Positions 54,614-64,000 of a stretch of 64,000 bases of DNA are shown in pieces. Numbering within the stretch: the first letter of the stretch is position 1; the number at the start of each line of letters is the position of its first letter. The DNA comes from Penium margaritaceum (Eukaryota > Streptophyta > Zygnematophyceae > Desmidiales > Peniaceae), in the NCBI GenBank assembly GCA_023375785.1, contig SZWC01003863.1, positions 110,859 through 174,858 on the forward strand, given 5' to 3'. Made by a program: the position numbers and the translations under genes. The notes beneath the pieces are model-generated. The model searched no databases. It worked only from the letters and a program-made list of their open reading frames with translations, and had not been told where the DNA came from.

Positions 54614-55717
54614 CTATATGAGAACGGCTGCGAGTCCTACTACCAACGCATCACATTGAACCTCCCATGGTTGCGATGGATCCGGAAGAGCTAGGACGGG
54701 CGCCGTGGATAGAAGCTCTTTGACCTTGAGAAAATTGTTCTCGTAATCAGGTGTCCATTCCCAACACACGTCTTTTCGTGTGAGCCTGGTTAGCGGTGCT
54801 ACCAGGGTCGAATACCCTTGCATAAACCATCGAAAGTAGTTTGCAAGGCCGAGGAAAGACCGAATCGGCCCAAAATGTTTGGGGCATGGCCAATCCACAA
54901 TGGCTTGGACCTTTCGTGGGTCGACACGGATGTCGTCCTTGCCGATGATGTGTCCAAGGTATTCGATCTCATGTTGTGCAAACTTGCACTTGCTCACTTT
55001 CGCATAGAACTTCTGTTGCCAAAGGATGGTGAGAACTTCGTGCAGATGTTCCATTTGCTCTTCCATTGATTTCGAGAAAACCAGGATGTCGTCCAGGTAA
55101 ACCAAGACAAACTGTCTGAGTTGCCTCGCGAACGTTCGGTTCAGTTCTCCTTGGAAGATTGCTGGGGCATTTGTATGACCGAAACATAACACTCGGAACT
55201 AATAGTGTCCCATGTGTGTTTGAAACGCGATTTTGGACACATCATCTTCTGTGATGCGGATTTGATGGTAAGCTTGAGACAAATCCAAGGACGACATTAC
55301 TTTTGCGCCTTGGAGTTGGTCAAAAAGGTCCTCAATCTGCGGTAAGGGGAATTGATTTTTCACTGTTAGCTTGTTCAACGCCCGGTAATCCACGCACATG
55401 CGTAAAGCATCGTCATTTTTGTTCAGAAAAAGGATCGGCACACCGTACGGCAAGCTACTGGGCTCAATCCACCCTTTTGCAAGGTACTCTTTGATTTGGC
55501 ATTCGGCCTCTCGCCTCTCTACTGGACCGAGGCGATAAATGGGTCTGAACACAGGAGTCGCCTCCGGTTGCAACGGAATCGTGTGGCCCATGTGTCTTTC
55601 TGGTGGAATCCCAGTCGGTGGGTCTTGGAATACATCCAAGGACTCCACCAATAGAGATTCGATCTCTTGTGGCGTGTCTTCCTTCACGTAGTCCTCCACT
55701 TTTTGTAGCTGAGCCAA
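54614..55717 (-). pseudogene. Gy2 reverse transcriptase and RNase H start, first copy
   Basis: Two frames of 172 and 192 residues separated by one TAG in the motif GHY-stop-FRV. The same arrangement is at 59329-60432. Confidence 0.85.
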
Positions 55718-56473
55718 GAATTATCGACAACCTTGTCGAATACGTCTTTTGACGTGCATTGTATAGAAGCTGGCATGGACTTTGAGTCGAGTCGGTGAGA
55801 ATTCCGTACCCGGAATCAACGTACAGTGGCGTTGTCCCTTTCAGAGGATCAAACACTTTGATTCAAAGCACATTAGAGCCTTGTTGTCACGGAGCCAGGG
55901 ATCGCCTAGCACCACGTCAAATGGGTNGAGGAAACTTTTCAACACGAGACTGATATTATCCAACCATGGTCCTAATTTAGACTCCTTTCCAAAGTTTCAT
56001 ACCATGGTGTAAAACGGAAAAGTCTCTTAAATGTATTCAGAGCCTAGTACGTTTAGGTGGAATATAAAATCTCATCAGGCACATCTTTTTAAAGAACTAG
56101 CTACAAACCTCACTAGTACATGTAGGTGACATCCTGTATCACACCATGAAATTTCATCATGGATAACTCCATCATTAGATAAAGATTGAAGTTAGATGGA
56201 AAAGGATTTGAATGTAGCTTGATGGGATTTGTTGCCATTCAGGCCACGAAAGATTTGTGCTATCGAAGTTGCCATTTTTAGAGCCATCTCGTTTTACTTT
56301 GCTTGATGCATAGAAAAAATGAACAAACACCACAAGCCCATCCACTTATGCCTTTGCCAAGTGGGATATGAGTTTTATTTGTAGAATTATTTTAATCTCA
56401 CTCAATTTGAGATTGTTTTTTTGATACATTGGAGCAATGAGAAAAATAAACACATTGTATCCATGTATCCAAG

Positions 56474-57165
56474 TGTAGCGGGTCGAGTCTCCAGCTCCTA
56501 CTCTGAAGTCGTCGTCGGAGTTCGCAGAATGGCGTTGTCAGTCCGCGTCAGGGGTTTACGCCCTTCGCAGGACTGAGGGGCAATCATCATCAACGACCCA
56601 GAGCAGGGAGACTCATATGTTTCGAGTCTCCGGAGGCCCATTTCTGTTTTTAACCTCACCCATGGTTCTGGGACCCAAACAGGGGGTTTTTACCTCGAAC
56701 TCGTTTGTTCACATGAGTTATTTCATTATTTTTATGTCAAAGTTTGTCGCAAAAAAACTTCGATTTATGTTTTGACGCTCAAGTGCGAATCGTCGCGTGC
56801 GAGGCACGCTGGCAATTTCGTGCCGGTTCTCTTGCCTCTCGTCCCTCGTCCCCCTACCTCGTCCTCGCTCGCTCGCTTGCGAGGAGGGCGAGCAGGGGCG
56901 AGGACACAAGGCCACGCGGCCTTGCCCTCGAGGCCCTTGTGGGCCCTAAGCCACCAATCAGGCCGAGGCTACGATCGGCGGCTTGCAGCTGGCCGGCCGA
57001 TGGCTGCCCGGTCGCTTGGCCGGCCGTCCAGCTGGCCGGCCAAGCGAGCTGGCCGGCGGCCACCGAAGTGCTGGTTGCCGGCCAGCCCTCATTGACGCGA
57101 GGGGTGGTGCGCAACCACCCCTCACTTCAACAAGGAGGGAGGGCCGAACCGGCCCTCCCGCTACA
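56474..57165 (-). repeat. Gy2 3' LTR, second copy
   Basis: 692 bp. It starts TGTAGCGGGAGGG at 57165 and ends GACCCGCTACA at 56474 on the minus strand. The promoter side contains the GGCCGGC-rich block, one unit shorter than in the first copy. Confidence 0.9.
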
Positions 57166-57178
57166 TTCCTCCCCACTT
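57166..57178 (-). other. polypurine tract of Gy2
   Basis: The minus strand reads AAGTGGGGAGGAA directly before the LTR. The same tract is at 52451-52463 in the first copy. Confidence 0.88.
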
Positions 57179-57453
57179 GTTATGAACGGTCCGGGTTCAT
57201 GAACAAAAAGTAGGATTGTCAGTCAGTGATTCATCAACATTGTGAAAGAAAATTAATAATTTCAATCACCAGCTAGACATGAACACGTGCATGGTACTTA
57301 GACCTAAGCTGTAGCTTGCAGGTCAGCATGGCTAGCGGCATCCCCCCTTTAGGTTGGAGCGTCCGTGCGACAACCATGTTGGGCGACCCCAACCTCCTAT
57401 GGTCATTGTCCATGAATGCTGCCCTGTGGGAATGTTGTTCACCTTTTCCGCGT

Positions 57454-57948
57454 TCAGGTGGTACCTCTTGCCACTCGTCGATCTTTGCAAGCTGCAAGCT
57501 CGCTACAGTACTCATTAACCACCCCTGTGCGCAACCGAGATTCAGGCTCCCATGAATTATGTTTGGGTCCACAACCGACCCAATGAACGAAGTACTCCCT
57601 AACAACGCGTGACCGAAGAGTACTCTCTCGGTGCTGGAGTGGGCGAAGGACCTCGTATTGGCCGTCGGCAGCAAGGACTGCTGGCGGTGGCTGAACGGTT
57701 CCTCCTGCCGTGTATGGAGCTAGCAGGCTCACATGAAACACGTCATGTATCTTCATACTCGACGGGAGGGGTAATGGGTATGCCACTGGCCCGATGCGTG
57801 CCACAATAGGATACAACCCAATCCACTTCGGTAGACGTTTTCTTGCCCCTGGCGACTTCAGCTGAAGGTTTTTAGTGTTAAGCAGCACTTTCTCATCGAT
57901 GTCAAACGAGACCTCTCGACGACCTTTGTCTACATATGCCTTTTGTCG
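57454..57948 (-). pseudogene. Gy2 integrase C-terminus and chromodomain
   Basis: The GPVAYPLPLPSSMKIHDVFH module is followed at 57532-57657 by a chromodomain with the sequence pattern YEVLRPLQHRE, REYFVHWVG and SWEPESRL. The three aromatic positions that bind methyl-lysine in the family (Tyr of YEV, Trp of VHW, Trp of SWEP) are present. The domain would guide integration towards marked histones. One stop (TAG) separates it from the integrase core just below 57949. About 40 residues after the domain have no similarity that I recognise. Confidence 0.85.
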
Positions 57949-58800
57949 CTATCGAGTTGCTTGAAGGTGACCCTTTGCCTCCTGTAACAAGGAGTCGATG
58001 CGCTGAGCAAAGGCTTGAGCGGAAGGAAATTGCCCTTTTGTACTGCCACTCTTCACCAATGAAGAGGGTACCACTAGATGCTGACCACTGCTCAACACGA
58101 ACGGTGTGAACTGTGTGGACTCGTTCTCCGAGTTGTTCACCGCAAACTCTGCCGGTGCTAGGAATTTGTCCCGATCATGCATGGCAGGGTCCACGTACAT
58201 GCGGAGCATCTGCTCTAGAATGCGGTTCATGTGCTCTGTTTTTCCGTCAGTTTGAGGGTGAAATGCTGTCAACATTTGCGACTCACTGCCGAAGTACTCA
58301 TGCATCTTTTGCCAAAAATTACTATCAAATTTTTGATCTCGATCGGAGATGATGCGCAACGGCAAGCCGTGGTACTTTACGACACCCTCAAAGAAGAGAG
58401 GAGTGGTCTCCTCTGCGTTCACGTCAGTGGTTGTAGGAATGAAGTGTGTCATCTTCGTCAAAAGATCCACAACCACTAGTATTGCATCATGGCCACGGGC
58501 CGTGTCCAGAAGACCGGTAATGAAGTCCATGCTGGCGCACTCCCATGGAGTCCCAGGAATGGGAAGCTGTTGGCGGAGTCTAGCAGGCTTCTTGTTACTA
58601 GCCTTATTCCGAAGACATGGGTCGCATGTCATGCAATACTTACGACCATCGACACTCCATCCTGGACACCAATAGTGGTCTGAGAGTGCGTGTCCGGTCT
58701 TTTCGGGTCCCACATGACCTGCGAACGGCGGGTCGTGGAACTGGGAGATAGCCTTTTCTCGAAGGTCTCCTGAGTCTGGCACAACAACTTGTTCTCCGTG
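57949..58800 (-). pseudogene. Gy2 integrase core
   Basis: 277 open residues. The zinc-binding HHCC module is FAGHVGPEKTGHALSDHYWC with CMTCDPC. The catalytic triad is intact by motif: Asp in ASMDFITGL, Asp in RIISDRDQKFDSNFW, Glu in PQTDGKTEHMNRILEQ. It is the best preserved integrase in the window. Its upstream link to RNase H (58801-59055) is open too, in another frame, carrying VADPLSRKPVD. Confidence 0.88.
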
Positions 58801-59330
58801 CTAGAATATTCTTACGGCCTCCACCAAGCCATACTTGTCCAGATTTTGGGAGTCTTGAAACAAAGAATCCACACAATATCCCATCCGGATCCTGTTTACA
58901 AAACCGTTGTAATGGATGATCTCTCGTGGTGGTTGGCGTAGAGATGCAGGGGGGTCTGGTGATTGTGCTGTTGCTGTTGCAATGGCCATGAAACACCCAC
59001 CGACCTTTGTGGTCGCTTTAATGTCCACGGGCTTTCGGCTTAGTGGATCGGCCACATTGATGCATCCTGGCCGACATTCCCATGTGAACGAGAATTGGCT
59101 CAGGTATTCGCTCTAACTTGCATGTCGTCTTGAGAGGTCTGGTTGCATTTGGAAAAACACCAATGGATTATGGTCGGTCACGACTATCACACCCCCTTCA
59201 TCACCCTCGAGGTAGCAATGCCACATATTGAAAGCATGTACTATCGCAAGGAGCTTTTGATCACCAGTCGTGTACCGCGTTTCCGCGAGGATGAGCTTCT
59301 GGCTCTCATATGCAACTGGATGACCGTTCT
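58801..59330 (-). pseudogene. Gy2 RNase H
   Basis: The domain begins in the RT frame with QPWEVQCDALVVGLAAVLI (catalytic Asp in CDA), then a TAG, then ENGHPVAYESQKLILAETRY and KLLAIVHAFNMWHCYLEGDE. VVTDHNPLVFF, another TAG after RRHAS, and CRPGCINVADPLSRKP complete it. It is full length except for two stops, each one base change from Gln or Trp codons. Confidence 0.85.
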
Positions 59331-60432
59331 ATATGAGAACGGCTGCGAGTCCTACTACCAACGCATCACATTGAACCTCCCATGGTTGCGATGGATCCGG
59401 AAGAGCTAGGACGGGCGCCGTGGATAGAAGCTCTTTGACCTTGAGAAAATTGTTCTCGTAATCAGGTGTCCATTCCCAACACACGTCTTTTCGTGTGAGC
59501 CTGGTTAGTGGTGCTACCAGGGTCGAATACCCTTGCATAAACCATCGAAAGTAGTTTGCAAGGCCGAGGAAAGACCGAATTGGCCCAAAATGTTTGGGGC
59601 ATGGCCAATCCACAATGGCTTGGACCTTTCGTGGGTCGACACGGATGTCGTCCTTGCCGATGATGTGTCCAAGGTATTCGATCTCATGTTGTGCAAACTT
59701 GCACTTGCTCACTTTCGCATAGAACTTCTGTTGCCAAAGGATGGTGAGAACTTCGTGCAGATGTTCCATTTGCTCTTCCATTGATTTTGAGAAAACCAGG
59801 ATGTCGTCCAGGTAAACCAAGACAAACTGTCTGAGTTGCCTCGCGAATGTTCGGTTCAGTTCTCCTTGGAAGATTGCTGGGGCATTTGTATGACCGAAAC
59901 ATAACACTCGGAACTAATAGTGTCCCATGTGTGATTGAAACGCGATTTTGGACACATCATCTTCTGTGATGCGGATTTGATGGTAAGCTTGAGACAAATC
60001 CAAGGACGACATTACTTTTGCGCCTTGGAGTTGGTCAAAAAGGTCCTCAATCTGCGGTAAGGGGAATTGATTTTTCACTGTTAGCTTGTTCAACGCCCGG
60101 TAATCCACGCACATGCGTAAAGCATCGTCATTTTTGTTCAGAAAAAGGATTGGCACACCGTACGGCAAGCTACTGGGCTCGATCCACCCTTTTGCAAGGT
60201 ACTCTTTGATTTGGCATTCGGCCTCTTGCCTCTCTACTGGACCGAGGCGATAAATGGGTCTGAACACAGGAGTCGCCTCCGGTTGCAACGGAATCGTGTG
60301 GCCCATGTGTCTTTCTGGTGGAATCCCAGCCGGTGGGTCTTGGAATACATCCAAGGACTCCACCAATAGAGATTCGATCTCTTGTGGCGTGTCTTCCTTC
60401 ACGTAGTCCTCCACTTTTTGCAGCTGAGCCAA
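59329..60432 (-). pseudogene. Gy2 reverse transcriptase
   Basis: Full gypsy RT in one frame with a single TAG. The blocks are ERHMGHTIPLQPEATPVFRP, GWIEPSSLPYGVPILFLNKN, LRMCVDYRALNKLTVKNQFP, LPQIEDLFDQL, SSLDLSQAYHQIRI, then GHY-stop-FRVLCFGHTNAPAIFQ, and the catalytic LVYLDDILVFS (YLDD at 59803-59814). The His in FGHTNAP replaces the usual Leu. The stop is shared with the first copy, so it predates their divergence. Confidence 0.9.
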
Positions 60433-61200
60433 GAATTATCGACAACCTTGTCGAATACGTCTTTTGACGTGCATTGTATAGAAGCTGGCATGGACTTTGA
60501 GTCGAGTCGGTGAGAATTCCGTACCCGGAATCAACGTACAGTGGCGTTGTCCCTTTCAGAGGATCAAACACTTTGATTCAAAGCACATTAGAGCCTTGTT
60601 GTCACGGAGCCAGGGATCGCCTAGCACCACGTCAAATGGGTCAAGAAGGTTGAGTACCTTCAACGTGACACTCTGTGTGTACCCTTGAATACAAAGTTTT
60701 TCTTTACAAGTACAAATCACAGGTATCGTATGTTTTGCACCAACAACAACTGCGCCATTCGATGGCTTGTACTTCAGGCCAACCTGTCAGGTAAAGCCAA
60801 GGCTAACAAAAGAGTCGTCCCCTCCAGTGTCAACAAGTACATTAACGGGAGCACCAGCTAGGTGTCCTTTGAACTACATTGTCATGTTGCCTCCACTCTT
60901 CTGAGTGAACAGACTCGACGACAGCAAGCTGAGTTTGTGATAAACACGGAATCTGTATGACAGGCATCGCAAATCCCATGATTCACCCACTCGAGTCCAC
61001 ATCTTGTGGGCAAGTGTGAATTCAGCTAGCACCTTCCAGTCTTTAAATTTGACCAGGTCGAAATTGTCGACTAAAGGTATTGTGAACGTGATTGAACTTA
61101 TTGTTGTGAGGGCATTTGCTTCAATCACTACATCACATAACTCTTGTACTGTGGTCGGTGTTGCCACCACTAAGCATGTATGATCATGCATCTTGTCTGG
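60433..61200 (-). pseudogene. Gy2 aspartic protease and gag-protease spacer
   Basis: The active site APVNVLVDTGGDDSFVS has DTG at 60823-60831 (the family usually has DTGA or DSGA followed by Ser/Thr). A stop (TGA) follows LGFT. KYKPSNGAVVVGA and FDVVLGDPWLRDNKALMCFE (the family ILGxxWL motif) complete it. Upstream at 60874-61191 is a 105-residue spacer with TVQELCDVVIEANA and FTLAHKMWTRVGES, not assigned to a domain. Confidence 0.82.
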
Positions 61201-61640
61201 AGATGCAAGGTTTAGTTGGCAAGGTCAGTCAGCAAGTGTAGAATGTGGTTCAACAAGAGGAGAGAAAACAACAGAGAAATTTGAACTCGTCAAAAACTCA
61301 AATTGTTTAACATCCTCATATGAAAACATGAACCCACACTCGTGATCTAGTTTTACCCCTGAGTGGTCCCCACTAACGTCACTCAGGGGTGGGGAAAAGC
61401 CGCCCCACGTCCTTGTCCGTTTCCACGGCCGGGCCCATTGTCGCGACTGCGACCCTGTCCACGGCTGTGTCCGCGACCTCCTGCTGCACCATCCCCACGA
61501 GGTGCTACTGCTGTAGCTAACGCCGCGGCCCCTTGTCCACCACCAGCAGCTTCAGGGCACTAATCCCTAAAGTGGTCCGGCTGCATACAGTTGTGGCAGA
61601 GCCCTTTGCGGAAGGATGCATTGCAAAGCTCACACGCCAC
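61201..61640 (-). pseudogene. Gy2 gag C-terminus: zinc knuckle and RG-rich tail
   Basis: The knuckle CHNCMQPDHFRD-stop-C lies at 61557-61598: a canonical CX2CX4HX4C spacing with the fourth spacer residue replaced by TAG. Just upstream is ACELCNASFRKGLC, possibly a second metal-binding pair. Downstream is an Arg/Gly-rich run (GGRGHSRGQGRSRDNGPGRG at about 61400-61490), a typical RNA-binding tail. Below it about 170 bases to the protease spacer are open but unassigned. Confidence 0.82.
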
Positions 61641-62700
61641 CTGCAGCTTGTCATTCTTGCGGCTGCACTTAGTGTTGGGGCCCTTGTATCCATCAGCCTA
61701 CTTGGCAGGAGGGTTTGCAGGATGCTTGCCCTTGGCCCCGCCTTGCTATCAAGCTGACCCACTAGCCCCTACAGCGTGCATGCGCATGTCGCGGCATTGT
61801 TGTGCACGCGCGTTCGGCTGTGCATCAGAGTAGTACTTCGGGTTCGCCGAATAATCTTTGCTCATGTAGTCGCGCAACGCCCTCCAGCTTGTCCAAGCTT
61901 GGTAACTGGCTGTCGTGGTGGTCTTGTCCTTGAACTTCTCACTGGTGAGACCATCATGCAAGTGCTCTAGCAGCATGTACTTCGGGTACTTGAAGGTCTG
62001 AGTCCCATCGACCTCGATGAAGCTTTCGGCTTCCTCCACGAGTGCAGCAAACTCGCTCAAGTAGGATTCGAGCGAGCTGCCAAGTTGCTTGAAGTCCTTG
62101 ATCTTGTGGAAGGCGCACTGCACCTCCTCACGTTGAATACACTTCTTGCGCATGATCGCGTACAAGGCCTCCCACGGCATGGGTTGCCACTCGAGGTGCG
62201 GCTGTTGCAAAGTGCACTCCTTGACCACATAATTGAAGAGTTTGTCTTCAAGCCGCGTTGTGGCAAGGTCATCCCACTGGCTGAGTGGAGCCTTGTGGAT
62301 ATGTAGAACATGCTCCATGCGGTTCAGCCAGTCGGTCAGCTTCACACCCTTTCGAAAGATCTCCACACTATGGAGGAAGGACGTGTTCATGACCGACCCC
62401 GAAGTCCTTTAGGTAGGCAAGTCGTCGCTGCCACCGGCAGCGGCATCCGTAACTACAGCACGATACGCTTGCTGCTGCATCCGCACCTGGGTCACACTCT
62501 ACAACGCCTTGTCGAGGTCCTTGCATCGGCGGCTTACCTCATGGGCGGCCAAGCGTTTCACCTGGCGATCATGATCGAGGTCCGTGATGCTCTGGCCGAC
62601 GTGGGCTAGTAGGTTGGCGAACACAAACTTGAGCTCTGATGTCGTCAGAGCATCGGTAATAGCCTCAAGGGCCTCGCGTTGTCCGTGCACCCTTACCCAC
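61641..62700 (-). pseudogene. Gy2 gag capsid region
   Basis: A 213-residue open frame (61749-62390) reads KLTDWLNRMEHVLHIHKAPL, LEWQPMPWEALYAIMRKKCI, LGSSLESYLSEFAALVEEAE and LLEHLHDGLTSEKFKD, the usual layout of the gypsy Gag capsid (retrotransposon gag family). Upstream, after a frame change near 62400-62500, come LTTSELKFVFANLLAHVGQS and DLDHDRQVKRLAAHEVSRRC. The initiator is not certain. Confidence 0.8.
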
Positions 62701-63503
62701 TACAGGAGAATATGGTTCACTTATACGCCTCCAAGGAGTCCCACCTTTCAGAGGAGACTGTCGTTGGCGACGACGCTCGAGTGGGCGCTGCCTTGCCCCA
62801 TTACAGCCGCATTGTAGGAAGGGGGGTCCGCCCCCATTTCTCTGATTGGTGCCATCTCTCCACCGTCGGTGGTGATCCCGAGTCGGCATGCCGCCTGAGC
62901 AGCAAAATCCGCAAGCCTATGATTGTCATCGCAAATTGCCATTGCGGGGTCGTCGTCCGGCTCGTTCTCACGAGAACTTCCCTAGTGACCGCTTTCAGCG
63001 CCCTTCCTACTCTCTGCAGTATTGTTGCCATCGGCAGCTTCATGTGACGCGGCAGGCATCTTATCCTTCTCAAGCAATGGGCTCGAGTTCATCGCACGAC
63101 GATGACGATGGTCGCGATCCTCATTGCCTTCGCCATTGTTGGCATCGTGCTCTTTGTCGCCGTCCCCCTCTAGGAGATCCTCCTCCATTGGGCTGTCCGT
63201 CACGTTGGGTTCTTCCACGTGCGCGTCGACGTGCTTGTCGAGCAATTTTTCTACCTCTGCATGCTTCTCGGTGTTGCCGTGGTTGGCGTCGGTTGCGTTG
63301 GGCGGTACGGTGGCCTTAGGCGGTACGGTTGCCTCAGGCGGCACGGTTGCCTTGGCGGTACGGTTGCTTTTGGATTGGCAATCGTGCTCACGACGGCGGC
63401 TCCAAAAATTTGGAGTCCGCCAAGAGCTCGTGGTGAGGCCATCACCACCTTGCCCTTGTAGGTCTTGGTCGTTCCGGCACTTGCCATCTCGTCGTTCGTG
63501 CAA
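62701..63503 (-). pseudogene. Gy2 gag N-terminal acidic region with ATVPPK repeats
   Basis: A 173-residue frame (62982-63503) begins near MHERRDGKCRNDQDLQGQG. It has three to four six-residue repeats KATVPPEATVPPKATVPP (18-bp units on the plus strand at about 63297-63370), then an acidic His/Glu/Asp-rich stretch (VEKLLDKHVDAHVEEPNVTD). An overlapping frame offers an alternative start MASAGTTKTYKGKVV at 63487. Not a known domain. Placement suggests the Gag N-terminus or a leader frame of Gy2. Confidence 0.55.
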
Positions 63504-64000
63504 CTAGCACGTGAAGGTCGTTGTGAGGATCACCCCACAACGAGGAGGAATCGCCTCCTAAGATGTTGCTCTCAGAATCGATGAGGCAATTGTAAATTAA
63601 TTTTCTATTTTCCTAGGCTGCCACGTCCGTACAAGGTCGTGGATTTTGAAACTAGTGTTCCTCAGCCGTGACTCACGGCAATTGGTAGCGACTAGATTCC
63701 AGGAAAACAGAAAATTACAACACAAGGAATTGACAAAAAGTGAGAGAACCACTCACAAAGCTAGGGCAAAGAATGGGAGAGGAATAACACAATTCCTAGT
63801 AACTCCTCCAATCTTTCTTCTAGCTTCTTATCTCCTTCCTGTATTCTTGTCTTCCTTGGCCTCCTCTTGAGTGTTCTTTGTGCATCTCGCGCACCTTGGC
63901 GGCGTCTTCCTTGAGCCGGCGGCATTGGGGAAGCCGCCCAAAGTCCTCAAGGTGTCGTCCTCCCTCTTTTTGGGGCTTCATCAAGCTTTGAGAGCCCCTT
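63504..64000 (-). other. Gy2 leader, 5' LTR not reached
   Basis: No match to the Gy2 3' LTR (TGTAGCGGG end) was found here, so the 5' LTR and PBS lie beyond the window or were lost. No other feature seen. Confidence 0.5.

Larger units (their letters stand above)
51744..55926 (-). mobile_element. Gy2, first (redundant) partial copy
   Basis: Truncated duplicate of the chromovirus described at 56474-64000. It contains the 3' LTR (51744-52450), chromodomain (52817-52942), integrase (53234-54067), RNase H region and RT (YLDD at 55088-55099), and is cut at 55926 just upstream of RT by the contig join. It shares the same in-frame stops in RT, RNase H and after integrase with the second copy. Confidence 0.88.
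51198..60641. repeat. 4.7-kb contig-overlap duplication around N at 55927
   Basis: Bases 51198-55926 recur at 55928-60641 with roughly 1 percent differences by eye and one 15-bp length difference inside the LTR (an extra GAGCTGGCCGGCAGC-type unit at about 52315-52345). The first copy ends abruptly in the protease-RT region at the N. The second begins abruptly at the N and continues into protease and gag. This pattern fits two overlapping contigs, probably two alleles, not a tandem element. Confidence 0.9.
56474..64000 (-). mobile_element. Gy2: Ty3/gypsy chromovirus
   Basis: A gypsy element running off the right edge of the window. The minus-strand order is leader and gag (61.6-63.5 kb), protease (DTG at 60823-60831), RT, RNase H, integrase and chromodomain, then polypurine tract and 3' LTR (56474-57165). 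Domain order and the terminal chromodomain define a chromovirus, a group that in plants often inserts into particular chromatin. The frame is almost continuous but has at least five in-frame stops, mostly explicable as C-to-T or G-to-A changes. The 5' LTR and target duplication are outside the window; the flank next to the 3' LTR is CCAAG (56469-56473). Confidence 0.9.

Noticed and set aside
51744-57165. Tandem duplication of a gypsy element
   Set aside because: Both borders of the duplicate coincide with single-N contig joins and the copies break off mid-gene there; contig overlap explains it better.
58801-61598. Reassigned UAG codon (Gln), because several Gy2 stops are TAG where Gln is expected
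   Set aside because: At least one TAG replaces Trp, a TGA also interrupts the protease, and the copia elements contain TGA stops and frameshifts of all kinds. Ordinary decay suffices.
1-64000. Prokaryotic defence system, CRISPR array or operon
   Set aside because: No spaced identical repeats, no bacterial gene layout; all clear coding matches are plant-type retroelement domains.

Overview
The window looks like plant nuclear DNA made almost entirely of decayed LTR retrotransposons. Four tRNA primer-binding sites match the plant initiator-methionine type (TGGTATCAGAGY and close variants). The pol domains are Ty1/copia and Ty3/gypsy, and one gypsy element carries a chromodomain. No tRNA, rRNA, CRISPR array, bacterial-style operon or convincing intact host gene is visible. 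The species cannot be named from this sequence.

Region 1 (1-2590) is the 5' end of a gypsy element on the minus strand: LTR, PBS and a broken gag. Region 2 (2590 to about 36300) is one nested pile of copia elements, all on the minus strand. The host element, here Cop-H, has its RNase H gene cut into three pieces at 28479-28631, 20553-20718 and 2590-2916. One cut holds Cop-2 (20719-28478). The other holds Cop-N (2917-20552), which is bounded by the 5-bp target duplication AGCAA. Cop-N in turn holds Cop-1 (4483 to about 9481) and Cop-3 (11801-18074, target duplication GGAGT). The order of insertion can be read directly: Cop-H first, then Cop-N and Cop-2, then Cop-1 and Cop-3. Cop-N has no recognisable pol. 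Its interior is a long leader plus Ser/Thr/Pro-rich reading frames.

Region 3 (36300-51743) is mostly AT-richer sequence without recognisable genes. It contains a copia gag-LTR fragment (39560-40430), a tiny poly(A)-tailed retroposon with a 13-bp target duplication (37532-37639), a duplicated LTR-like segment near 44 kb and several microsatellites. Region 4 (51744-64000) is a gypsy chromovirus on the minus strand with gag, protease, RT, RNase H, integrase and chromodomain, present twice.

Five single-N positions (32480, 33127, 40587, 50849, 55927) are joins between contigs that overlap each other, so several apparent duplications, including the second chromovirus copy, look like scaffolding artefacts or unmerged alleles. 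By my count about 6.3 kb of the 64 kb is redundant. An 85-base N gap (28028-28112) lies inside an LTR at a GA microsatellite. Every element carries frameshifts or stops, so none should be autonomous now. The clearest result is the nested insertion history. The least explained is the Ser/Thr-rich coding material upstream of, or in place of, gag in this copia group.
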